Assembly (NCBI RefSeq): GCF_018324685.1
Contig: NZ_AP023354.1
Coordinates: 310,001-374,000, forward strand
Length of the DNA stretch: 64,000 bases
Origin: Actinocatenispora sera
GTDB taxonomy: Bacteria > Actinomycetota > Actinomycetes > Mycobacteriales > Micromonosporaceae
Direction of reading: 5' to 3'
Shown: positions 14,895 through 22,628 of the stretch, piece by piece
Layout of the letters: each line of letters opens with the position of its first letter
Numbering within the stretch: position 1 is the stretch's first letter
Program-made: the position numbers and the translations under genes
Notes under the pieces: generated by a model
What the model was told of the DNA's origin: nothing
Databases searched by the model: none
What the model saw: the letters and a program-made list of their open reading frames with translations, nothing else

Positions 14895-16460
14895 ATGACC
14901 GTCACCACGCTCCCCGTCCATGAAGACACCGCGCGTTCGGCGTCGGTCGTGGCGGGCCTGCTGTCCGACTTCACCGGCCTGTCACTTGACCCCGACCTGT
15001 TGGCCAACGGGGACGCTCGTGGTCTGTCCGACCGGATCACGGACCCGTCGTTTGGTGCGTGGCTCGATCAGGCGGCCCACGTTCAGGGATGCACCCGCCC
15101 CGTCCGACTGTCCGGCTCGTCGACCACCATCGACCGGGCTACCGGGCAAGTGCTGTCGGTGTTTTCGTCGACCACGCTGCCCGATGGCGTGCTATACGCG
15201 GCGTGCAAGAACCGTCGCGCCACTGTCTGCCCTGCCTGCGCGCACACCTACCGGTACGACACGTACCACCTGATCGCCGCCGGGCTGCGCGGCGGCAAGG
15301 AAGTCCCAGAGACCGTCACCGAACACCCGGCGGTGTTCGCGACCTTCACCGCGCCCGGCTTCGGCCCGGTGCACTCCGGCCCCGCCCACGCCGGCGCCGC
15401 CGGCTACCGCTGCCGTCCCCGCCACGACCGGCCGCGCTGCTCGCACGGCCGCCGACTGTGGTGCACCCGCATGCACGCACCCGGCGACCCGATGGTCGGG
15501 ACCCCGTTCTGCCTGGACTGCTACGACCACGACCACCAGGTCGTCTGGAACCACCTGGTACCGAAGCTGTGGGACCGCACCATGACCGCGCTGCGCCGCC
15601 AACTCGGCAACACCCGCACCCTGCGTGTCCGGTACGCCAAGGTCGCCGAGTACCAACGTCGCGGCGTGGTTCACCTGCACGCGCTGTTCCGGCTCGATGG
15701 CTACGACAGCGACGATCCGGACTCGATCCTGCCCCCGCCACGCGACCCGTCCGGTCGCTGGCTCGTCGACGCCGACGACTTGGCCGCCGGGCTGCGCACC
15801 GCCGCCGCCACGACCGGCCTGCAGGCGCCATCGCACCCCGACCGCCCGGACGGGTGGCCGATCGTGTGGGGTGACGGTGGCCGAGGTCGGCACGTAGACG
15901 TCCGCGTCGTTCGGCGTGGTCTGTCCGACGCCCAGCTCACCGAGCAACACGTCGCCGGGTACATCGCCAAGTACGCCACCAAGGGCGCTGAGGACGCCGG
16001 CATCAATGCCCGTCGGCTGCGCGAGTCCACCGTGGGCATCTGGGCCGACCGCGACACCCACGTCGGCCGGCTCGTCGCTGCCTGCTGGCGGCTCGGTCGC
16101 CCGGCCCGGTCACTGCGCCCCGACCTCGCGCACCCGTACAGCGGGCTGCGGCACTGGGCGCACATGCTCGGCTTCGGCGGCCACTTCTCTACCAAGTCGC
16201 GCCGCTACTCCACCACGCTCGGCGCGCTGCGGGCCGCCCGCCGACCGGAGAACCGGGTACAGACCGCCGGCCCGACCGCGATCGATCCCACCCAGCTCGA
16301 CGCCGAGCAGCACGACACCGACACGACGCTGGTCATCAACGACTGGCACTTCGTCGGTACCGGCTGGCTGACCACCGCCGACGAGGCACTCGCCAGGGCC
16401 GCCGCCGACGCCGCTCGGTCACGCCGACCCGCTGCCGTCGCCGCTTCCCCCGCCGTCTGA
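14895..16460 (+). CDS. Replication initiator (RepSA-like, rolling circle)
   Basis: A 521-aa protein of the actinomycete RepSA family, needed for rolling-circle replication of the excised element. The N-terminal third carries Cys pairs of a zinc-binding region (VCPACAHTYRYD and later CSHGRRLWC). The metal-binding HUH-like motif is VVHLHALFRLDG (about residues 257-268), and the nicking Tyr is probably in EQHVAGYIAKYATKGAE (about 350-366). AAAGGAGG precedes the ATG. It lies upstream of xis and int as in pSAM2. Length and motifs look complete. Confidence 0.88.
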   Translation: MTVTTLPVHEDTARSASVVAGLLSDFTGLSLDPDLLANGDARGLSDRITDPSFGAWLDQAAHVQGCTRPVRLSGSSTTIDRATGQVLSVFSSTTLPDGVLYAACKNRRATVCPACAHTYRYDTYHLIAAGLRGGKEVPETVTEHPAVFATFTAPGFGPVHSGPAHAGAAGYRCRPRHDRPRCSHGRRLWCTRMHAPGDPMVGTPFCLDCYDHDHQVVWNHLVPKLWDRTMTALRRQLGNTRTLRVRYAKVAEYQRRGVVHLHALFRLDGYDSDDPDSILPPPRDPSGRWLVDADDLAAGLRTAAATTGLQAPSHPDRPDGWPIVWGDGGRGRHVDVRVVRRGLSDAQLTEQHVAGYIAKYATKGAEDAGINARRLRESTVGIWADRDTHVGRLVAACWRLGRPARSLRPDLAHPYSGLRHWAHMLGFGGHFSTKSRRYSTTLGALRAARRPENRVQTAGPTAIDPTQLDAEQHDTDTTLVINDWHFVGTGWLTTADEALARAAADAARSRRPAAVAASPAV

Positions 16461-16578
16461 ACCTGAGGCGCTGCACTCGCATCTTGACAACTCCACAGAG
16501 GACACGACGCAACGGTCACGCACCGTCGACAAAACACAGCTGCGCCACGTCGCGCACCGTCACGAAAGGAGGCCAATC

Positions 16579-16866
16579 ATGGCCACCACTCAACCCACGC
16601 TCTTCAACCTCGACCCGCACATCCCGGCGGTCCACGCTGCGGCCGCCAAGGCACAGGCCACGCTGTCTGACTTCCTGGCCAACCAGACGCCGGCCGCACC
16701 ACGGCGGCTCTCCATCCGGCTCATCGGCACGCCCGAAGACGTCTCGACCTTCGTCGCCCTGGTCGTCGTGGCCACTGGCGACCGTTACGAACTCACCGCG
16801 CGCCGCGCCCGCACCCCCGGGCAGGTTCGCGCCTACCTCACCCCTCAGTCCAAGGAGCAGGAATGA
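16579..16866 (+). CDS. Small protein between rep and xis
   Basis: A 95-aa protein, MATTQPTLFNLDPHIPAVHA, with a C-terminal half of alternating strands (LSIRLIGTPEDVSTFVALVV). GAAAGGAGG precedes the ATG, and the stop overlaps the excisionase start by ATGA. Genes like this occur at the same place in related elements. No function is established. Confidence 0.65.
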   Translation: MATTQPTLFNLDPHIPAVHAAAAKAQATLSDFLANQTPAAPRRLSIRLIGTPEDVSTFVALVVVATGDRYELTARRARTPGQVRAYLTPQSKEQE

Positions 16867-17060
16867 CGGACACCGCCATCACCCCGCGCTGGCACACCCC
16901 GAAGGAGGTAGCCACGCTGCTGCACTACGGCATGTCGAAGACCAAGACCCTGATCGCCACGGGCCGGATTCGGTCGATCAAGGACGGGAAATACCGCCGG
17001 ATCTTGCCCGAGTGGGTTGACGAGTACGTCCAGCGCTGCGCTGAGGAGGCGTACCGGTGA
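16863..17060 (+). CDS. xis: Excisionase (helix-turn-helix, MerR-like Xis)
   Basis: A 65-aa winged-helix protein: WHTPKEVATLLHYGMSKTKT, then IRSIKDGKYRRILPEWVDEY, the usual excisionase/HTH_17 pattern. It overlaps both the upstream gene and the integrase start by four bases, so xis and int are co-translated. Its role is to bind near the att sites and direct the integrase to excise the element. Confidence 0.88.
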   Translation: MTDTAITPRWHTPKEVATLLHYGMSKTKTLIATGRIRSIKDGKYRRILPEWVDEYVQRCAEEAYR

Positions 17061-18283
17061 GCGGCAAGGCTCGGGCCAACGGCGAGGGTTCGATCTACCC
17101 GTACAAGGGTGGGTACGCCGCGTACGTCTGGGTCACCGATTCGAACGGACTCCGAAAGCGCAAGTACGTGTACGGCCGGGAGCGCGAGGAAGTCCACGGC
17201 AAGTGGATCGAGCTGATGCGGAAGGCCAAGGAAGGCCCGGTCGCCACGAAGACTCCAACCGTGGCGAGCTATCTGGCGTACTGGCTGCGGGATGTGATCG
17301 AGCCGAACCGTTCCCCGGCCACATACGCGAACTACGAGATGTTCGCTCGGCTCTACATCGTGCCGGGGCTCGGCGACAAACACCTCGACCGGCTCAAGGT
17401 CAGCGACGTGCAGAAGTGGATCAACAAGGTTGCCGCGACCTGCCAGTGCTGCGCCCAAGGTAAGGACGAACGGCGGCCGGCAAAGCTTCGCCGGTGCTGT
17501 GCTCGCGGTCGCTGCTGCGGCGAGTACATCTCGGCTCGGACGTTGAGCGACGTGCGCAACTGCCTCCGGTCAGCACTGTCTCACGCCCGCGACGCGGACG
17601 AACTGCTGAGCAAGAATGCGGCGGCGCCGGTCAAGTTGCCGCCGATCCGCAAGCGGCGGGGGAAGGCGTGGTCGACGGAGGAGGCACGTCGCTTTCTCGA
17701 ATCGGCTCGGCAGGATGGCGACCCGCTGTATGCCGCGTACGTGCTGACGCTCGTCCTGGGGCTGCGTCGCGGCGAGGTGCTTGGGCTCACCTGGGATGAC
17801 GTCGACGTGGACGGCGAGGAGCTGTCCGTCGCATTCCAGCTTCAGCGGATCCGTGGCCGTCTGTACCACCGGGAGACCAAAACCGAGGCTTCCGACGCGA
17901 CGCTCCCCTTCCCGAGCATCTGCACGACTGCCCTGCAGCTCCGACAGGAAGCTCAGAACGGAGCGAAAAGCGCGGCCGGCCATGCGTGGCACGAATCACG
18001 TCTCGTCTTCACGACTCGGCTCGGCACACCCATCGAACCGCGCAACTTCAATCGGTCGTTTCACGCCCGGTGCGAGGCTGCGGGGGTCCGGCGGATCAAG
18101 GTGCACGACGCTCGGCGAACCTGTGCGAGTTTGCTGGCCGATCTCGACGTGCACCCACGGGTCGCGATGCAGATCCTCCGGCACGCGGACTTCGACATCA
18201 CGATGGAGGTCTACACCCAGGTCTCCTCGAAGAAGACCCGGGATGCGCTCAAGCGGCTGAGCGAGAGCCTCGGGGAGTGCTGA
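17057..18283 (+). CDS. int: Tyrosine site-specific integrase
   Basis: A 408-aa phage-type integrase. The N-terminal arm-binding part (GEGSIYPYKGGYAAYVWVTD) is followed by the core-binding domain. The catalytic residues are Arg in LGLRRGEVLGL (about 234), His and Arg in VHDARRTCASLL (about 350), His in ILRHADFD (about 374) and Tyr in VYTQVSS (about 386). A Cys-rich insert (CQCCAQGKDE to CCARGRCCGEY, about 130-155) interrupts the core-binding domain and may bind zinc. The GTG start overlaps xis. It ends 103 bases from the att core, the usual distance for these elements. Confidence 0.93.
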   Translation: MSGKARANGEGSIYPYKGGYAAYVWVTDSNGLRKRKYVYGREREEVHGKWIELMRKAKEGPVATKTPTVASYLAYWLRDVIEPNRSPATYANYEMFARLYIVPGLGDKHLDRLKVSDVQKWINKVAATCQCCAQGKDERRPAKLRRCCARGRCCGEYISARTLSDVRNCLRSALSHARDADELLSKNAAAPVKLPPIRKRRGKAWSTEEARRFLESARQDGDPLYAAYVLTLVLGLRRGEVLGLTWDDVDVDGEELSVAFQLQRIRGRLYHRETKTEASDATLPFPSICTTALQLRQEAQNGAKSAAGHAWHESRLVFTTRLGTPIEPRNFNRSFHARCEAAGVRRIKVHDARRTCASLLADLDVHPRVAMQILRHADFDITMEVYTQVSSKKTRDALKRLSESLGEC

Positions 18284-18314
18284 CCACCGGATCTCGCTCC
18301 CAGCCGGCTCCCAC

Positions 18315-18336
18315 TGCTGTACATCGCTGCTGTACC
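18315..18336. promoter_or_regulatory. Candidate integrase arm site, right end
   Basis: TGCTGTAC, three bases, GCTGCTGTACC, in the same orientation as the left copy at 4372-4393. It lies between the integrase stop and the tRNA. Confidence 0.55.
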
Positions 18337-18344
18337 GGCACGAA

Positions 18345-18377
18345 AGAGGCGGTCTCCGGAATCCGGAAACCGCCTCT
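18345..18377. terminator. Element-borne terminator behind tRNA-Ala and int
   Basis: AGAGGCGGTCTCCGGA and TCCGGAAACCGCCTCT pair over 15 of 16 positions with a 1-nt tip. It ends the reverse-strand tRNA transcript and also the forward integrase transcript. The base of the stem (AGAGGC/GCCTCT) matches that of the displaced host terminator at 4201-4235. Confidence 0.75.
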
Positions 18378-18385
18378 GACCTGGG

Positions 18386-18429
18386 GTGGAGCTGAGGGGA
18401 CTCGAACCCCTGACCCCCTCGTTGCGAAC
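18386..18429. repeat. attR: 44-bp core within tRNA-Ala
   Basis: Identical to 4244-4287. It covers the tRNA from the anticodon loop to one base past the discriminator base, so the element rebuilds an intact tRNA at this end. Confidence 0.93.
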
Positions 18430-18460
18430 GAGGTGCGCTACCAGACTGCGCCACAGCCCC
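18387..18460 (-). tRNA. tRNA-Ala (CGC)
   Basis: The reverse strand folds as a 74-nt cloverleaf: acceptor GGGGCTG with CAGCTCC, D arm GCGC/GCGC, anticodon stem CCTCG/CGAGG with loop TTCGCAA (anticodon CGC), and T arm AGGGG-TTCGAAT-CCCCT. CCA is not encoded. It is the integration target: its 3' half now comes from the element, yet the sequence is unchanged. Confidence 0.93.
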
Positions 18461-18515
18461 AGCGCGCAACAGCCTAGCAGGTGGGTTTTCCGGGCCGCCA
18501 ACCGATACCGGCGGG

Positions 18516-19448
18516 TCAGAATCCGGCCGCACGCGCCTGGTACGGGCGGCCGCGCAGGAACGGCGCACCGTACGTGCCGTCGGCGAGTTCGGCCTCGGCG
18601 GCGCGGGCCGCGGCGAGTGCCGCCAACCGCTCCTGCGTCTCGGCGGCGCGGCGCGCGGTGGCGAGCGCGGCGGCGCGGCGGCGGCGGATCGCGCGGGCTC
18701 GTTCGGCGCGTTCCGCGCGGGCCCGCTCCTCGGCCGCCCGGCGCAGCTGCTCGCGCCGGTGGCGCGCCTCGCCGAGCGCCCGGTTGCGCAGGTGCACCAC
18801 GTACGCGCCGAGCAGCAGCACGGTGCCGCCCGCGGCGACGAAGGACGCCGGTACCAGCAGGCCGACGGCCAGTTCGAGCAGCAGCAGGGCGAGCAGGAAC
18901 ACCAGGATCCGCCGGCGGTGGTACCGCCACCAGCGGCGACGCTGGTCGGGGTCGAGTTCGGCGGCCGGCCGGCTGAGGATCGGCCGGGCCCGCAGCAGCT
19001 GCCCGAACGGGCTGCGGCGCAGCCGGCGCCAGGCGCGCCGCCGCCGCCGGATGCCGGCGGAGCCTCGGTGCTGCCGCCGGTCGGGCCGCGCGGTGCCGGA
19101 CCGTCGGGCCCCCGACCCGGTGCGAGTGGTCGCCGTGCGGCCCCCCGACGCGGTCCGGGCGGGCGCCGTGTGGCCGCTGGCCGCGGTCCGGGCCGGTGCG
19201 GTGCGGGCCTCGGTACCGTGCGCGACGGTGGCGTCGAAGATCGCGGTGTCGGGGGCACGGCGCGGCGGGTTGACCGGATGGTGTCCCGGCACGGTGCAGC
19301 GCCGGCGCCGGCGGGTCACCACCCGCGCCGTGGACCACTCCCGCTCCGCGACCTGCCGCTCCGTGGTGTCGTACCGGCGGACCAAGGCCGGTGCGAGAGC
19401 GAGCAGGCCTGCCGCCGCCAGCACGGCGAGGAGCACCGATGTCGGCAC
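18516..19448 (-). CDS. SepX/GlpR-like divisome membrane protein
   Basis: A 310-aa protein with an N-terminal membrane helix (LLAVLAAAGLLALAPAL), a basic low-complexity cytosolic part, two adjacent membrane helices around residues 185-225 and a C-terminal Arg/Ala-rich coiled coil. This layout and the place next to glp match SepX of Streptomyces and GlpR of Corynebacterium, membrane partners of the division machinery. In those bacteria the protein recruits Glp to FtsZ or stabilises division septa. Sequence similarity cannot be measured here, so the call rests on architecture and synteny. Confidence 0.65.
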   Translation of the reverse strand: MPTSVLLAVLAAAGLLALAPALVRRYDTTERQVAEREWSTARVVTRRRRRCTVPGHHPVNPPRRAPDTAIFDATVAHGTEARTAPARTAASGHTAPARTASGGRTATTRTGSGARRSGTARPDRRQHRGSAGIRRRRRAWRRLRRSPFGQLLRARPILSRPAAELDPDQRRRWWRYHRRRILVFLLALLLLELAVGLLVPASFVAAGGTVLLLGAYVVHLRNRALGEARHRREQLRRAAEERARAERAERARAIRRRRAAALATARRAAETQERLAALAAARAAEAELADGTYGAPFLRGRPYQARAAGF

Positions 19449-19560
19449 CCCGTCACGACCCCCCTCGGTTCGTGATCACAAGCCGTTATCCGAGGTTACG
19501 GCTCACTCGCCACATTTCCGCGACGCCACACCGAACGCCGCACCTGCCCGCCCCCTCGCG

Positions 19561-19720
19561 TTGATCAAGGGAAACGGACACGTCGTGCCTGGAAGCCGTG
19601 CCGCCATCCCTTGATCAACGCAGGGAGCCCTTGGTCAACGCAGGGAGCCCTTGGTCAACGCAGGGAGCCCTAGGTCAACGCACAGAACCCATGGTCAACA
19701 AACGCAGCCCTTGATCAACA
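19561..19720. repeat. TTGATCAAGGGA inverted repeat and 20-bp tandem repeats
   Basis: TTGATCAAGGGA (19561-19572) and TCCCTTGATCAA (19607-19618) form a perfect inverted repeat. From 19601 the right arm continues as six head-to-tail 20-base units, most containing GCCCTTGGTCAACG or a close variant. They fill the gap between the SepX-like gene and the acetyltransferase. The same words recur at 30909-31006 and 61777-61834. Confidence 0.85.
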
Positions 19721-19775
19721 CACCTGGGGCCCGGGTCGACGCGCGGGGGCGCTGGGCGACGCGCGGGGCGCTGGG

Positions 19776-20396
19776 TCAGCTGGGGTTCTTGCGCTGGTGC
19801 CAGCGGCGGAGCAGGCCACCGTCGGTGGCGACGTCCTCGGTGGTGATCGCGTACCCGAGGTGGTCGCGCCAGCCGCCGGCGATGTAGAGGTACCGGTGGT
19901 GGTAGGCCTCCTCGCGGAAGCCGAGCTTCTCCACCACCCGGCGGCTCGGCTTGTTCTCGGGCCGGATGTTGACCTCGACCCGGTGCAGCCCGCCCTTGTC
20001 GAACGCGTGGTCGACGGCGAGCGCGAGGGCGATCGGCGTGATGTTGCGCCCCGCGTACCGGTGGTCGACCCAGTAGCCGGCGTAGCCGGAGCAGAACGCG
20101 CGCCGCACGATGTTGCCGATGGTCAGCTGGCCGACGAACCGGTCCTTGTAGCAGACCGCGTACGGCATGGTGCTGCCGTCGGCGGCCGAGGATCGCAGAT
20201 CCTTGTGCACGTACCGGAACGCGCGGACGGTGTGCACGTCCTGCCAGCGGCCCGGCGGGTCGGGCTCCCAGGGCGACAGCCACTGCTCGTTGGCCAGCCT
20301 GACCTCGACCCAGGCTGCCGCATCGGATCGCTGGTACGGCCGGAGCGTCACATCGCCGTCGCGCAGCACGGCCGGCCAGCCTGGGTGTGCGTTCAT
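19776..20396 (-). CDS. GNAT acetyltransferase (RimJ-like)
   Basis: A 206-aa GCN5-related acetyltransferase. It starts MNAHPGWPAVLRDGDVTLRP and has the acetyl-CoA site region YAGRNITPIALALAVDHAF and the typical RimJ/RimL ending HRVEVNIRPENKPSRRVVEK, LGFREEA. The ATG at 20396 overlaps the glp stop by four bases, so it is read together with glp. The frame extends much further upstream, but that part lies over glp. An acetyltransferase at this point of the glp-galU block is conserved in actinomycetes. The substrate, ribosomal protein or other, is unknown. Confidence 0.85.
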   Translation of the reverse strand: MNAHPGWPAVLRDGDVTLRPYQRSDAAAWVEVRLANEQWLSPWEPDPPGRWQDVHTVRAFRYVHKDLRSSAADGSTMPYAVCYKDRFVGQLTIGNIVRRAFCSGYAGYWVDHRYAGRNITPIALALAVDHAFDKGGLHRVEVNIRPENKPSRRVVEKLGFREEAYHHRYLYIAGGWRDHLGYAITTEDVATDGGLLRRWHQRKNPS

Positions 20397-21628
20397 CTCC
20401 GCCGATCGATCAGCAGTACGTCCACTGTGGAGCCGGCCGCCGCGGTCGAGACGCGCTCGCCCAACACGAGCAGTCCGTTCGCGTCGGCCAGGCCGGACAG
20501 AGTGTACGGCCCGCCCGCCAGCGGCTGCACCGTATAACCCCCGCCGCGACGCTCGGACACCAGCGCCGGGCGGAACTCGCGCAGCCCGGCCGGGGAGGAC
20601 AGCGTCTCCAGCAGGTGCGCCTTGATCGACGGCCGGAACACCGGCTCGGCGCCGGCCAGCCGCTGGATCACCGGCCGGACCAGCACCTCGAACCCGATCA
20701 GCGCCGTACCGGGGTCGCCCGGCAGGCAGACGATCGGCACCTCCTCGACGCCGACGGTGCCGAATCCGAGCGAGGAACACGGGTACACGGACAGGTCGGT
20801 GAAACCGACGGTGCCGTCCCGGCCGAAGATCCGCCGGACCATGTCGCCGGGGCCGTGCCCGGTACCGCCGGTCATCACGATCAGGTCGCTGCGCAGCGTC
20901 TGGTCCTCCAGCACCGCGCGCAGCCCCTCCGGGTCGTCGTCGCAGATGCCGATCCGGTACGCGAGCGCGCCGGCCTCGACTGCCGCCGCGGTCAGCGCGT
21001 GCGAGTTGACGTCGACCACCTGGCCGGGCGCCGACATCCGGCCGGTCTCCACCAGCTCGTCCCCGGTCGACACGACCACCACCCGTGGGCACGGCCGGAC
21101 CACCACGTGCGCCACGCCGGCGGCCGCGAGCAGCGCCACCATCGGCGCGGCGACCTGGGTACCGGCCTGCGCGACGACGGCGCCGGCGGCCAGCTCCTCG
21201 CCGGCCCGGCGGACCCCGTGGCCGCGCTTCGGGCTCGCGTAGATCTCCACCGACGCCATGCCCTCGTCGGTCCAGGAGGTGGGTACCACCGCGTCGGCGG
21301 CGGCCGGCATCGGCGCACCGGCCGCGACGGACAGGCAGGAGCCGGAACTGACCCGTACCGGACGCCAGGAGGCGGCGCCCACGTCGCCGACCACGTTGAG
21401 CCGGACCGGACGGTCCTCGCGGGCGCCGACCACGTCGTCCAGCCGCACCGCGTACCCGTCGATGGCGGCGTGGTCGAACGCGGGCAGCGGGCCGGGCGCG
21501 ACGACGTCCTCGGCGAACACGTTCCCGTACGCCTGGGTGAGTTCCAGGTCGAGCGGGGGCAGCGGGCGGATCGCGGCGAGCACCTGCTGCAGGAAGTCCG
21601 CGAGCGGGGTCAGCGTGGCGGTCACCAT
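20393..21628 (-). CDS. glp: Gephyrin-like molybdotransferase Glp (MoeA paralogue)
   Basis: A 411-aa MoeA/gephyrin-fold protein: PLPAFDHAAIDGYAVR, SVAAGAPMPAAADAVVPT, VVVVSTGDELVETG, VMTGGTGHGPGDMV and CLPGDPGTALIGFE are the usual MoeA blocks. In Corynebacterium and other actinobacteria the copy next to galU and the GlpR/SepX membrane protein is Glp, which binds FtsZ and takes part in cell division rather than molybdenum cofactor synthesis. The gene lies 10 bases from galU and overlaps the acetyltransferase. A true MoeA role cannot be excluded. Confidence 0.85.
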   Translation of the reverse strand: MVTATLTPLADFLQQVLAAIRPLPPLDLELTQAYGNVFAEDVVAPGPLPAFDHAAIDGYAVRLDDVVGAREDRPVRLNVVGDVGAASWRPVRVSSGSCLSVAAGAPMPAAADAVVPTSWTDEGMASVEIYASPKRGHGVRRAGEELAAGAVVAQAGTQVAAPMVALLAAAGVAHVVVRPCPRVVVVSTGDELVETGRMSAPGQVVDVNSHALTAAAVEAGALAYRIGICDDDPEGLRAVLEDQTLRSDLIVMTGGTGHGPGDMVRRIFGRDGTVGFTDLSVYPCSSLGFGTVGVEEVPIVCLPGDPGTALIGFEVLVRPVIQRLAGAEPVFRPSIKAHLLETLSSPAGLREFRPALVSERRGGGYTVQPLAGGPYTLSGLADANGLLVLGERVSTAAAGSTVDVLLIDRRR

Positions 21629-21638
21629 GGCGCCTCCG

Positions 21639-22619
21639 TCACTGACCGTTCGTCGGCGGCTGCTCGGTGAACCCGTCCGCCACGTACCGGGCGAGCCACT
21701 CGCGGAAGCCGGGGCCGATGTCGTCGCGGGCGGTGGCCAGTTGCACGACGGCCTTGAGGTAGCCGGCGGGGTCGCCGGTGTCGTACCGGCGGCCGCGGAA
21801 CACCACGCCGTGTACCGGGGTGCCCTCGTTCAGCAGCCGCACCATCGCGTCGGTCAGCTGAATCTCACCGCGCTTGTCCGGCTCGGTGCGTCGGATCGCG
21901 TCGAAGATCGACGCGGGCAGCACGTACCGGCCGACCAGGATGAGGTTGCTCGGCGCGTCCGCCCGCGCCGGCTTCTCCACCAGCCCGGTGACCTGCACGA
22001 TCTCGGCGCCGTCGACGTTCTCGTCGGCCGGCTGGACCGAGGCGACCCCGTACTTGTGCACCTCCGACCACGGCACCTCGAGCAGCGCCAGCACGACCCC
22101 GCCGGTACGCGCCTGCAGGTCGAGCATGGTCGGCAGCAGCGGGTCACGCTCGTCGATCAGGTCGTCACCCAGCAGCACCGCGAACGGCGCGGCGCCGACG
22201 TGGTCCTCGGCGCAAGACACCGCGTGGCCGAGCCCCAGCGGCTCCGGCTGCCGGGACGAGTGCAGCGCGGCCAGCTCGCCGGGCCGGCGGACCGCCTCCA
22301 GCCGCTCGGTGTCGCCCTTCGCCTCCAGCGCCGCTTCCAGGTCGAGCCGCCGATCGAAGTGGTCGACCATCGAACTCTTGCCCCGACCGGTGATCAGCAG
22401 GACGTCGCCGATGCCGGCGGCGGCCGCCTCTTCCACGATGTACTGCAGGGCCGGCTTGTCGACGACCGGGAACAGTTCCTTGGGCACCGCCTTGCTGGCC
22501 GGCAGGAAGCGGGTGGCCAGCCCGGCCGCCGGGATGACCGCCTTGGTGGCGCGCTGCGTCGGGTTCGCCGCGGCGGCCGGCGCGGCGGTCGGGTCGGACG
22601 TGGTCGAATGGTCGGGCAT
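21639..22619 (-). CDS. galU: UTP-glucose-1-phosphate uridylyltransferase
   Basis: A 326-aa enzyme that makes UDP-glucose for cell-envelope sugars and trehalose. It has the nucleotidyltransferase signature AVIPAAGLATRFLPASKAVP, then KELFPVVDKPALQYIVEEA, FAVLLGDDLIDE and GLVEKPARADAPSNLILVGR. The first 25 residues are an Ala/Pro/Thr-rich extension. It starts nine bases after the GGDEF gene stop and ends 10 bases before glp, so it is in the same operon. Confidence 0.94.
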   Translation of the reverse strand: MPDHSTTSDPTAAPAAAANPTQRATKAVIPAAGLATRFLPASKAVPKELFPVVDKPALQYIVEEAAAAGIGDVLLITGRGKSSMVDHFDRRLDLEAALEAKGDTERLEAVRRPGELAALHSSRQPEPLGLGHAVSCAEDHVGAAPFAVLLGDDLIDERDPLLPTMLDLQARTGGVVLALLEVPWSEVHKYGVASVQPADENVDGAEIVQVTGLVEKPARADAPSNLILVGRYVLPASIFDAIRRTEPDKRGEIQLTDAMVRLLNEGTPVHGVVFRGRRYDTGDPAGYLKAVVQLATARDDIGPGFREWLARYVADGFTEQPPTNGQ

Positions 22620-22628
22620 GGGCCGAGA

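Larger units (their letters stand above)
4244..18429. mobile_element. AICE (actinomycete integrative and conjugative element) in tRNA-Ala
   Basis: A 14.2-kb element lies between perfect 44-bp direct repeats of the tRNA-Ala(CGC) 3' end. It has the gene set of the pSAM2 family: tyrosine integrase beside attR, excisionase, RepSA-like initiator, FtsK/SpoIIIE translocase, DUF2637 spread protein and Pra-like activator. Established knowledge: such elements transfer double-stranded DNA between hyphae with a single translocase and replicate by rolling circle after excision. No relaxase or type IV secretion genes are present, as expected. The core looks intact. The left half (4288-8720) is cargo that also contains an IS5-type insertion. 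Confidence 0.93.
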
